A stretch of DNA of 64,000 bases from the NCBI RefSeq assembly GCF_044377145.1, contig NZ_JBILJQ010000007.1:48711-112710 (forward strand). The letters are read 5' to 3'. Both the position numbers and the translations under genes were made by a program. This stretch comes from Aquimonas sp044377145. GTDB taxonomy: Bacteria > Pseudomonadota > Gammaproteobacteria > Xanthomonadales > Xanthomonadaceae. Below are positions 26,206 through 34,490 of this stretch, one piece after another; the stretch's first letter is position 1, and the number at the start of each line of letters is the position of its first letter. Under the pieces are notes generated by a model, which saw only the letters and a list, made by a program, of their open reading frames with translations, was not told the DNA's origin and did not search any database.

Positions 26206-26886
26206 TCAGTCGTCGATGTGGGCGTGGCGCTGCAGGATCGAGGAGAACTCCTCGGCGAAGGTTTCGTAGCGGGTGTGGATGCGCTCGACCCGTGTGGCGT
26301 AGCGGTTGTACGCCCATACCGCGGGAATCGCCGCGAACAGGCCCATGGCGGTGGCGATCAGCGCCTCGGAGATACCGGGCGCCACAGTGGCAATCGTGGC
26401 CTCCTTGACATTGGCGAGGCTGGCAAAGCTGATCATGATGCCCCACACGGTGCCGAGCAGGCCCACGTAGGGCGAGATCGAGCCGACATTGGCCAGGTAT
26501 TCGAGGTTGTGTTCGAGGCCATCGATCTCACGCGACAGCGCGGTCCGCATCGCCCGCTGCGCACCTTCCAGCTGGGTGCGGTTGTCCATGCCCTTCTTCG
26601 AACGCATCCGCGCGAATTCGCGGAAGCCGGCTTCGAAGATCGACTCCAGGCCCGAGGAGCGGCCGTCCTGGCCGTTGATCTCGCGGAACAGCACGCTCAT
26701 GTCGGCGCCCGACCAGAACCGCTCCTCGAACTCGTCGGCGCCCTTGGCGGCGCGGTCGAGCACGCGCTTCTTGATCAGGATGATCGCCCAGGACGAAATC
26801 GAGGCGATCAGCAGCAGCAGCATCACCGCCTGCACCGGCAGGCTGGCTTCGAGGATCAGCTCGAGTATGTTCAGGTCGTTGGACAT
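26206..26886 (-). CDS. tolQ: Protein TolQ
   Basis: 226 residues, the usual length. Three-helix ExbB/TolQ/MotA family: helix 1 at about residues 14-36 (LPVQAVMLLLLIASISSWAI), and the conserved ISPYVGLLGTVWGIMISFAS and EALIATAMGLFAAIPAVWAY that surround TolR helices. It lies directly after ybgC (7 bp), the conserved order. Confidence 0.97.
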   Translation of the reverse strand: MSNDLNILELILEASLPVQAVMLLLLIASISSWAIILIKKRVLDRAAKGADEFEERFWSGADMSVLFREINGQDGRSSGLESIFEAGFREFARMRSKKGMDNRTQLEGAQRAMRTALSREIDGLEHNLEYLANVGSISPYVGLLGTVWGIMISFASLANVKEATIATVAPGISEALIATAMGLFAAIPAVWAYNRYATRVERIHTRYETFAEEFSSILQRHAHIDD

Positions 26887-26893
26887 CGCGCGC

Positions 26894-27342
26894 TTACTCC
26901 GAAGCGTTGAACAGTGAATGGATTTCTACGGTGTGCAGCAGGTCGTCGGGCAGCGGCCGCGGCTTGAAACTCGTGGCGGTGATGCACACAGCCCGGACTT
27001 CGGCGCGCAGTACCAGTTCCTCGCCGCGCCAGATGCCCTGTGCGAACACCAGGCTGGCGCCGCGCCGCTCGGTCAGCGAGGTGCGCACGTTCAGCTCGTC
27101 GTCGAGCCGGGCCGCGCGCAGGAAATCGAGCTGCATCGAGCGGATCGCGAACAGCAGGTCGCGGTCACGCGACAGCGCCTGCTGGTGGATGCCCAGTGCG
27201 CGCAGCCACTCGCTGCGGCCGCGCTCCAGGAATCGCACATAGCTGGCGTGGTAGACCACCCCGCCAGCGTCGGTATCTTCCCAGTAAACCCGTACCGGCC
27301 AACTGAATTCGCGTTGAATGTCACCGCTGCTGGACGAATGCA

Positions 27343-27346
<4 letters not shown>
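26894..27346 (-). CDS. ybgC: Tol-Pal-associated acyl-CoA thioesterase YbgC
   Basis: 150 residues, hotdog-fold 4-hydroxybenzoyl-CoA-type thioesterase. VYWEDTDAGGVVYHASYVRF holds the catalytic Asp and GGVVYH motif; RFLERGRSEWLRALGI and AEVRAVCITATSFKPRPLP follow. YbgC hydrolyses short-chain or malonyl-type acyl-CoA and binds acyl carrier protein. The start overlaps the ruvB stop (ATGA), so the two are translationally coupled; a second ATG follows at once (MMHSSSS). Confidence 0.95.
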
Positions 27347-28371
<1,025 letters not shown>

Positions 28372-28383
28372 TGCTTTGGAGCC

Positions 28384-28555
28384 GGGATTCGGGATTGGGG
28401 ATTCGCGGCCGGCGGGGTGCAGGCTGAGGACGTGTACGCAGCGCGGCAGTTTACGGGGTTGGGGGGAACTACGGAGCGGTGCGTGACGGACTCGCGGCGG
28501 CGGCCGACAGCGCGAGGCTTTTTGCTTTAGCCCCTCTCCCCGTGGGAGAGGGGCT
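28384..28555. repeat. Heptad repeat and inverted repeat in the ruvA-ruvB gap
   Basis: The 324-bp gap between ruvA and ruvB (28372-28695) contains GGGATTC, GGGATTG, GGGATTC at 28384-28404; the near-perfect 12-bp hairpin AGCCCCTCTCCC / GGGAGAGGGGCT at about 28529-28555; and a mirrored AATCCCGAATCCCC block at about 28665-28680 just before the ruvA stop. These are dispersed elements also seen elsewhere in the window. No gene is supported in the gap. Confidence 0.7.
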
Positions 28556-28695
28556 CACATTGCAGCTCCGGCTGCCGCACAAGCTCAAGAAACCGCTCAC
28601 CCCGCCAAAGCAGTGCGAAGCCTCCGCGCTCCTCCCGCCACAGCGGCAGTTGCGCCGGAAACGAATCCCGAATCCCCACTCCCGGATCGCAGCCC

Positions 28696-29298
28696 TCAAG
28701 TCCTCAACGCCGACTTCAGCGCCTTGCGAATGATCGCCTCCGCCGTATCGCCTTCCTCGCGCGCCTTCTCGGCCATGCGCTGGGCTTCCACGCCTTTGTA
28801 GCCTAGCTGCTGCAGGGCGACGATCGCTTCGCTCAAGGGGTCCGCCGGCACCGGGGCGCCGCTCGTTGGAACGAAGTTGACGCCGCTGCCGCCAAAGCCC
28901 GCAGCCTTGTCGCGCAGTTCCACCAGCATGCGTTCGGCGGTCTTCTTGCCGATGCCGGGGATGCGGGTCAACGCGGTGACATCGCCCGCCTGCAGCAGGC
29001 GGGCGAACTCGTCGACTGACACGCCCGACAGCACCGCCAGCGCGATTTTCGCGCCGATGCCGGTGACCTTCTGCAGGTCGCGGAACAGGCGGCGCTCGGC
29101 GTCTTTCAGGAACCCGTACAGCGAGACCGAATCTTCCTTCTGCGCGTAATGGGTGAACAGACTGACCTCGCGGCCCAGCTCCGGCAGATCGTAGAAGGTG
29201 CTCATCGGCGCCTCCAGTTCGTAGCCGACGCCGTGCACGTCGATCACGATCTGTGGCGGGGCTTTGTGGATCAGGGTGCCGCGAAGTCGGCCGATCAT
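28696..29298 (-). CDS. ruvA: Holliday junction branch migration protein RuvA
   Basis: 200 residues. The N-terminal OB fold (MIGRLRGTLIHKAPPQIVID, VHGVGYELEAPMSTFYDLP) is followed by two helix-hairpin-helix elements (LQKVTGIGAKIALAVLSGVS, LTRIPGIGKKTAERMLVELR) that grip the junction, then a RuvB-binding C-terminal domain (EAIVALQQLGYKGVEAQRMA). The start overlaps the ruvC stop as ATGA. Confidence 0.98.
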   Translation of the reverse strand: MIGRLRGTLIHKAPPQIVIDVHGVGYELEAPMSTFYDLPELGREVSLFTHYAQKEDSVSLYGFLKDAERRLFRDLQKVTGIGAKIALAVLSGVSVDEFARLLQAGDVTALTRIPGIGKKTAERMLVELRDKAAGFGGSGVNFVPTSGAPVPADPLSEAIVALQQLGYKGVEAQRMAEKAREEGDTAEAIIRKALKSALRT

Positions 29299-29828
29299 CG
29301 TCTGCTGCCTCGACGTCGAATGAGCTGGGACGCCGCCACGCCGGTACGTTCGGCGAGGGTGCGCGTGTGTGCGTGGGTGATGGCCACGGCCAGCGCATCG
29401 GCCGAATCGGCCTGCAGCTTGCCGTCCAGGCTGAGCAGAATGCCGACCATATGCTGGACCTGGGTCTTGTCGGCGGCGCCGCGGCCGACCACGGCGGCCT
29501 TGATCTGCATCGGCGAGTACTCGTGCACGCCGATGTCGCGCGCCACCACCGCGCAGATCGCCGCACCGCGCGCTTGGCCAAGCTTCAGCGCTGAATCCGG
29601 ATTGCGCGACAGAAACACCCGCTCGATCGCGACCTCATCCGGCGCGAAGCGATCAATCAGCCCCCACAGGCCATCAAGAATGCCGCGCAGGCGCTTCGGA
29701 AACTCGGTCTCCAGGCCGATATGCAGGGCCTCGTGGTGCACATGCACGCAGCGGCCGATCGCATCGGCGTCGACGATGCCCACGCCGGTGCGGACCGAGC
29801 CGGGGTCGATGCCGAGGATGCGGGTCAC
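29295..29828 (-). CDS. ruvC: Crossover junction endodeoxyribonuclease RuvC
   Basis: 177 residues if started at GTG 29828 (VTRILGIDPGSVRTGVGIVD). RuvC resolves Holliday junctions. The catalytic acids are Asp in GIDPGS, Glu in DEVAIERVFLSRNPDSALKL, and the acidic pair near DSADALAVAITHAH. The GTG overlaps the stop of the upstream gene (GTGA), which favours this start. An upstream ATG in frame (MGARGDDRVTRILG) is the alternative and would overlap that gene by 28 bases or more. No yebC is found upstream, although it usually precedes ruvC. Confidence 0.95.
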   Translation of the reverse strand: MTRILGIDPGSVRTGVGIVDADAIGRCVHVHHEALHIGLETEFPKRLRGILDGLWGLIDRFAPDEVAIERVFLSRNPDSALKLGQARGAAICAVVARDIGVHEYSPMQIKAAVVGRGAADKTQVQHMVGILLSLDGKLQADSADALAVAITHAHTRTLAERTGVAASQLIRRRGSRR

Positions 29829-30275
29829 TCGATCATCTCCGCGCGCTCCCATTTGGACGAGGCAGCCCGTCGCGTCCATGCTCCGCCTCCAAAGACGGCT
29901 GAGCCTTCAACGCCCTCCGAGATGCTCAAGCTGTAGTCGAAGCAATCAGCGGTGGCTTGGATCTGCATCGAGGGCAGGGCATGCAACGGAATCGGCACGA
30001 AATCCGCGAGTTCGACCACATCCGCGATGTGGTGCACCCTGAGCGAACCTTCGTCCTCTGCGTAGCGCAGCTCGACTTCCCATCCGGGAGGCACGCGAGG
30101 CGTGGTGATCAACTGTGCGCATTCCCAGTGCAATTCGATTTCCCCGATGTGGGCCGGGGCGACGATTGGCGGGGCCGGAACCCTCGCAAGATTGAGCCCT
30201 CGCGCATCCAGTGCTTGAGCCTGCAGGCCTGAGAGGCTCAGAAACAAACCAGCGATCCAGGCACGTTTGACCCAT
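29825..30275 (-). CDS. Secreted protein of unknown function preceding ruvC; start region apparently frameshifted
   Basis: About 150 residues. I do not recognise the family. The frame holds an obvious Sec signal (KRAWIAGLFLSLSGLQAQAL) and a mature beta-rich domain with two Cys (HWECAQLITTPRVPPGWEVE and ATADCFDYSLSISEGV) ending in WERAEMIE. No ATG stands in this frame before the signal. The ATG at 30275-30273 is one base out of register: removing one G from ATGGGTC would give MVKRAWIAGLF, a good signal-peptide start. Without that change the only in-frame start is a GTG at 30385 with a long basic extension. The stop overlaps the ruvC GTG, so the gene appears to be the first of the ruv-tol-que unit. 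It may be a functional secreted protein, a sequencing indel, or a recent pseudogene. Confidence 0.55.
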
Positions 30276-30509
30276 CGTGCCCGCGAAGGCGGGCGGCAAG
30301 CATCCAGAGCGTCTGGGACAACGGCTTCGCGGAAACGAGATAGGGCGAAGCTCGATGATGCTGCGAATTGGCGGAAGGCCAGCACTGGCGATCTCTACTG
30401 CGTGAACGGCGGCCAGTATATCGACGCGCAGTCGCTGCCCAGCCTTCCGCACTGGTCGTTTCCCGACGCGCCGCGCATCGTTGCATTCCGCGCATCCCCG
30501 GAGTCCGCA

Positions 30510-31508
30510 ATGTCGACCACCCCGCTTCCCCGCCGCCGCCTCGCCGAAAGCCTCGAAGTCACCGCGCTTGGCTTCGGCGCGATGGGCATGTCCGACTTCT
30601 ACGGGCCGTCCGATCGCGCCAGCAATCTCGCCGTGCTGCATCGCGTGCTCGACCTCGGCGTCAACTTCATCGACAGCGCCGACATGTATGGCTGCGGTGC
30701 GAACGAGCGCTTGCTTGCCGAGGTGTTGAAGACGCGCCGCGACGAGGTCGTGCTGGCGACCAAGTTCGGCAACGTGCGCGCGCCCGATGGCCGCGTGGTC
30801 GGCATCTGCGGCCGCCCCGAATACGTCTACGTGGCCTGCGAGGCCAGCCTGGCGCGGCTGGGCGTGGACTGCATTGATCTGTACTACCAGCACCGCGTTG
30901 ATCCCGGCGTGCCAATCGAGGAGACCGTCGGCGCGATGCAGCGCCTGGTCGAGGCCGGCAAGGTGCGGCATCTGGGGCTGTCAGAGGCCAGCGCGGAAAC
31001 CCTGCGTCGAGCTTCGAAAGTGGCGCCGATCGCCGTCCTGCAGACCGAGTACTCGCTGTGGTCGCGCGATGTCGAGGCCGAAGTGCTGCCGGCCTGCCGC
31101 GAGCTCGGCATCGGCTTTGTGCCTTACAGCCCGCTCGGGCGCGGATTTCTCACCGGCGCGATCGCCAGCGCCGAGCAACTTGATGCGGATGACCGACGCC
31201 GCGCGCATCCGCGCTTCCAGGCCAAGCACGCGGCGGCCAATCAGGCGCTGGTGGAAAGGTTGCGCGGCTGGGCGGTCGAGATCGACTGCACGCCGGCCCA
31301 GCTGGCCTTGGCCTGGCTGCTGCACCAAGGCCGGGACATCGTGCCAATTCCGGGCACACGCTCGATCGCGCGGCTGGAGGAGAACCTTGCCGCGGCGCAC
31401 CTCGCCCTGCCGGCCGAATTGGCGGCGCGCATGCGTGCGGAACTGGATGCCATAGCGATCAGCGGCGGGCGCTATCCGCCCGAAGGCATGGCACTGGTCA
31501 ATCGTTGA
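30510..31508 (+). CDS. Aldo/keto reductase
   Basis: 332 residues from ATG 30510. NADPH-dependent oxidoreductase of the AKR family, TIM barrel. The catalytic tetrad is visible: Asp55 and Tyr60 (VNFIDSADMYG), Lys85 (LATKFGNVR) and His128 (DLYYQHRVD). LGFGAMGMSDFYGP, QTEYSLWSRDVEAEVLPACR and YSPLGRGFLTGAI are typical of the AKR13-type bacterial aldehyde reductases. The physiological substrate cannot be read from the sequence. It is divergent from the secreted-unknown/ruv unit and convergent with the hydrolase. Confidence 0.93.
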   Translation: MSTTPLPRRRLAESLEVTALGFGAMGMSDFYGPSDRASNLAVLHRVLDLGVNFIDSADMYGCGANERLLAEVLKTRRDEVVLATKFGNVRAPDGRVVGICGRPEYVYVACEASLARLGVDCIDLYYQHRVDPGVPIEETVGAMQRLVEAGKVRHLGLSEASAETLRRASKVAPIAVLQTEYSLWSRDVEAEVLPACRELGIGFVPYSPLGRGFLTGAIASAEQLDADDRRRAHPRFQAKHAAANQALVERLRGWAVEIDCTPAQLALAWLLHQGRDIVPIPGTRSIARLEENLAAAHLALPAELAARMRAELDAIAISGGRYPPEGMALVNR

Positions 31509-31581
31509 TCCGGGCGGCGCTGGTTCCGAGTAACCCCGGTTCGCGGTGATTGAGCGCGCTTCGCGGCAGCGGCAAGCGCTG

Positions 31582-32220
31582 CTACGAAGGGCCATCCGAC
31601 CTGCGATCGAACCGCCCGTGCAGGAGAAACTGTGCCGCCTGCCGCGCCACCTCGCGCGAGTAGATCAGGCCGGTGTGGCTGACCCGCAGCTGCAGATGAT
31701 CAGCCAGCCCCTCGGCACGGGTTTCAGCGACGCTGACGGTGCCGTCATGCGGCCCCTCGAAGCGCGTGAACCAGCGGCCGAAACCCAGCTGCAGGGTGCC
31801 GGCGATCATGCCGATCTGGAAGCCTTCGGGCAGCGGCAGTGCACCCTGTCGCAGCAGATGCACCGACTTGCCCAGCACCCGGCCAAGCGGCCCGCGCGCA
31901 GCCACGCCAGCTGCGGTGCTGCTGCCGGTCAGCGGCGAGCCGAGACAGAGAATGCGGCCGATCGGCAGTTCCGGATACGCGCGCGCGCACTCGATCGAGA
32001 GCAGCCCGCCGAGGCTGTGGCCGAGCAGATGCACCGGGCCGTCACCGGGCAGGGCGCGAATCGCGCGTTCCAGCCGGACGATCTGCTCGCGCGGCGACGA
32101 CAGCACGCTGGCGTAGTCAAGGCTGTGCGCCTGCAGGCTCGCTGCACGCAGACGGGCGCGCAGCGGGGCAAGCGTGAAGCCACGCAGCCACAGGCCGTGC
32201 AGTAGCAATACGCGGCTCAT
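31582..32220 (-). CDS. Alpha/beta hydrolase, lipase-like
   Basis: 212 residues. VLLLHGLWLRGFTLAPLRAR is the oxyanion-hole HG motif; HLLGHSLGGLLSIECAR holds the nucleophile Ser69 in GHSLG; the acid and base are likely Asp in GPHDGTVSVAET and His in VSHTGLIYSREV. No signal peptide is visible, so it is probably cytoplasmic. The short cap and PHDGTVS pattern resemble small intracellular lipases/acetyltransferase-like hydrolases. It follows aspS by one base and is likely co-transcribed with it. Confidence 0.85.
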   Translation of the reverse strand: MSRVLLLHGLWLRGFTLAPLRARLRAASLQAHSLDYASVLSSPREQIVRLERAIRALPGDGPVHLLGHSLGGLLSIECARAYPELPIGRILCLGSPLTGSSTAAGVAARGPLGRVLGKSVHLLRQGALPLPEGFQIGMIAGTLQLGFGRWFTRFEGPHDGTVSVAETRAEGLADHLQLRVSHTGLIYSREVARQAAQFLLHGRFDRRSDGPS

Positions 32221-32221
32221 G

Positions 32222-33982
32222 TCAGCGCTGCGGCAGGTCGACCTTGACGTGCAGTTCCTTCAACTGCGCCGCCGGGATCGCCGACGGCGCGGCGGTCAGC
32301 AGGCACTGCGCGCTGGCGGTCTTGGGGAACGCGATCACGTCGCGGATCGACTCGGTGCCGGCGATCAACGCGGCGATGCGGTCGATGCCGAACGCGATAC
32401 CGCCATGCGGCGGCGCGCCGTGGTTCAGCGCCTCCAGCAGAAAGCCGAACTTGATCTGGGCTTCTTCGGCCTCGATGCCCAGCAGCTCGAACACTGCCGC
32501 CTGCATGTCGGTGCGATGGATACGGATCGAGCCGCCGCCGATCTCGTTGCCGTTCAGCACCATGTCGTAGCCGCGGCTGACCGCGATCCTGGCGTTGGCG
32601 CGCAGGTCGGCGATGTCGTCCACCGCCGGCGCGGTGAAAGGGTGGTGCAGGGCGACGTAACGGCCGCCGTCTTCGTCCCATTCGAACATCGGGAAGTCGG
32701 TGACCCACAGCGGTCTCCATGCGTTCTCGACCCGGCCCAGATCGCGGCCGAGCTTGAGGCGCAGCGCGCCCATGAAGTCGCTGACCGTCTTGTAGGTGCC
32801 GGCGCCGAAGAACAGCAGGTCGCCGGTCTGGGCATTCGTGAGCTGCAGGATCGCAGCGATGGCTTCGTCGGACAGGAACTTCGCGATCGGCGAGTTGATG
32901 CCCTCGCGGCCCTTCGCGAGATCGTCGACGCGCATCCAGGCCAGGCCCTTGGCGCCGTAGCGGGCGACGAAGGCGGCGTAGTCGTCGATCTGCTTGCGCG
33001 ACAGCTGCGCCTGTGGAGCGCGCAGGGCGACCACGCGGCCGTCAGCGTGCTCGGCCCACTCGGCGAATACCTTGAACTCGCAGCCGCGCACGGCCTCAGC
33101 GATGTCGATCAGCTCCAGATCGATGCGCAGGTCGGGCTTGTCCGAGCCGTAGCGGCGCATGGCCTCGGCGTAGGTGATGCGCGGGAACGATTCGGCCAGC
33201 TCGATTCCGTCAACCTCGCGCAGCACGCGGCGGATCATGTCCTCGACGAAGTCCTGCACATCGCGCTCGCGCACGAAGGCGAACTCCATGTCGAGCTGGG
33301 TGAACTCGGGTTGGCGGTCGGCGCGCAGGTCTTCATCGCGGAAGCAGCGCGCGATCTGGTAGTAGCGGTCGAAGCCGGCCACCATCAGCAGCTGCTTGAA
33401 CAGCTGTGGCGACTGCGGCAGGGCGAAGAACTGACCCGGGTGCACGCGCGAGGGCACCAGATAGTCGCGCGCGCCTTCCGGCGTGGCCTTGGTCAGGATC
33501 GGCGTTTCGATGTCCTGGAAGCCGGCGGCATCCAGATGCCGCCGCAGCGACTGCACCAGCTTGATGCGGGTGCGCATCATCCGTTGCATCTCCGGGCGGC
33601 GCAGGTCGAGGTGGCGGTACTTCAGGCGCGAATCCTCACCCGGATTCTCATGCCCGTAGAACGGCAGCTTGCCGGCCTTGTTGAGCCGCTCGATCGAGCT
33701 GGCGACGATCTCGACGCGGCCGCTGCGGATCCGCTCGTTGACGCTGTGACGCGCGCGCACGGTGCCGACCACCTGGAGGACATCCTCATAGCCGAGGCTG
33801 GCCGCGATCTCGAACAGTGCGGCCTGGTCGGGCTCGACCACCACCTGCACCACGCCTTCGTGATCACGCAGATCGATGAAGCAGACGCCGCCAAGATTGC
33901 GGGCGACATCGGTCCAGCCACACAGGGTGACGGTCTGGCCGAGCAGGCTCTCGTCGACGAGACCACAGAAATGAGTGCGCAT
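32222..33982 (-). CDS. aspS: Aspartyl-tRNA synthetase
   Basis: 586 residues from ATG 33982 (MRTHFCGLVDESLLGQTVTL). Class II synthetase: N-terminal OB anticodon-binding domain (GWTDVARNLGGVCFIDLRDH), motif 2 region IARCFRDEDLRADRQPEFTQ, the bacterial insertion domain in the middle, and motif 3 GIAFGIDRIAALIAGTESIR. Full bacterial length. A GGAG Shine-Dalgarno is directly below a 7-bp hairpin in the 5' leader. Window neighbours here differ from the common yebC-ruvC context. Confidence 0.98.
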   Translation of the reverse strand: MRTHFCGLVDESLLGQTVTLCGWTDVARNLGGVCFIDLRDHEGVVQVVVEPDQAALFEIAASLGYEDVLQVVGTVRARHSVNERIRSGRVEIVASSIERLNKAGKLPFYGHENPGEDSRLKYRHLDLRRPEMQRMMRTRIKLVQSLRRHLDAAGFQDIETPILTKATPEGARDYLVPSRVHPGQFFALPQSPQLFKQLLMVAGFDRYYQIARCFRDEDLRADRQPEFTQLDMEFAFVRERDVQDFVEDMIRRVLREVDGIELAESFPRITYAEAMRRYGSDKPDLRIDLELIDIAEAVRGCEFKVFAEWAEHADGRVVALRAPQAQLSRKQIDDYAAFVARYGAKGLAWMRVDDLAKGREGINSPIAKFLSDEAIAAILQLTNAQTGDLLFFGAGTYKTVSDFMGALRLKLGRDLGRVENAWRPLWVTDFPMFEWDEDGGRYVALHHPFTAPAVDDIADLRANARIAVSRGYDMVLNGNEIGGGSIRIHRTDMQAAVFELLGIEAEEAQIKFGFLLEALNHGAPPHGGIAFGIDRIAALIAGTESIRDVIAFPKTASAQCLLTAAPSAIPAAQLKELHVKVDLPQR

Positions 33983-33992
33983 GCAGACTCCG

Positions 33993-34011
33993 GGTGGCGC
34001 GTTACGCCACC
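33993..34011 (-). promoter_or_regulatory. Hairpin in the aspS leader, adjacent to the Shine-Dalgarno
   Basis: On the minus strand GGTGGCG-TAACG-CGCCACC precedes CGGAGTCTGC-ATG. The hairpin ends about 10 nt before the start codon and abuts the GGAG. It could modulate initiation; no ligand or protein is implied. Confidence 0.4.
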
Positions 34012-34100
34012 AATACAGGGGAAGGATTCGGGCATTCGGGCGACGCGCAAGGCTGCGCGTGGCCCGAGAGGTCGCATAGGGTAGGGCGCGCCCGGTCGGG

Positions 34101-34170
34101 CCGCAAACGGCGGTCGTTTGCACCTGCAGGGCATGCCGCAAACGGCGGCCGTTCAAACCTGCAGGGCATG
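34101..34170. repeat. Tandem duplication of a 35-bp unit
   Basis: Two adjacent 35-bp copies (34101-34135 and 34136-34170) beginning CCGCAAACGGCGG and ending CACCTGCAGGGCATG or AACCTGCAGGGCATG, identical at 31 of 35 positions. The first copy contains GCAAACG/CGTTTGC as an inverted repeat. It lies in the 508-bp region between the divergent aspS and TPR-methyltransferase genes (33983-34490), which otherwise shows no supported gene. Confidence 0.8.
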
Positions 34171-34490
34171 GCGCTGCCCCTCACGACGATGCGCTTCGGT
34201 CCGCTCAGCTGCGCCGACGCCCGGAGCCCTGCAGTGATTCAACTGCTGAAGAAGCTGCTGCTCACCGCGCTGATCGTCGCGCAACTGCGAGCAACCGTTC
34301 GGGCTTCGGGGGTCGAGGCGATCCTCGATTGCGCTAGCACAGCTTTTGCGACGATTCGCAGGCTCCAGTGGGCGCTCGGCCATGGATCGCTGGATTGTGG
34401 ACCGCGAAGGCGGCTAGGCGGCTCGGACAAGCAAAGCCCGGCAGGCTGCTAGGATTCCGCGCCCTGCATCGACCCTGTGGATAGCACCGG

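Noticed and set aside
32174..34084. 636-codon frame antisense to aspS, and the similar frame at 37717-39186 antisense to the ABC-F gene
   Set aside because: Both lie opposite highly conserved proteins and carry no recognisable motif.
34163..34452. Short plus-strand frame with a hydrophobic stretch (VIQLLKKLLLTALIVAQL)
   Set aside because: No Shine-Dalgarno, poor codon usage before and after the stretch, and it overlaps the tandem repeat region. It could be a gene scar but is not supportable.
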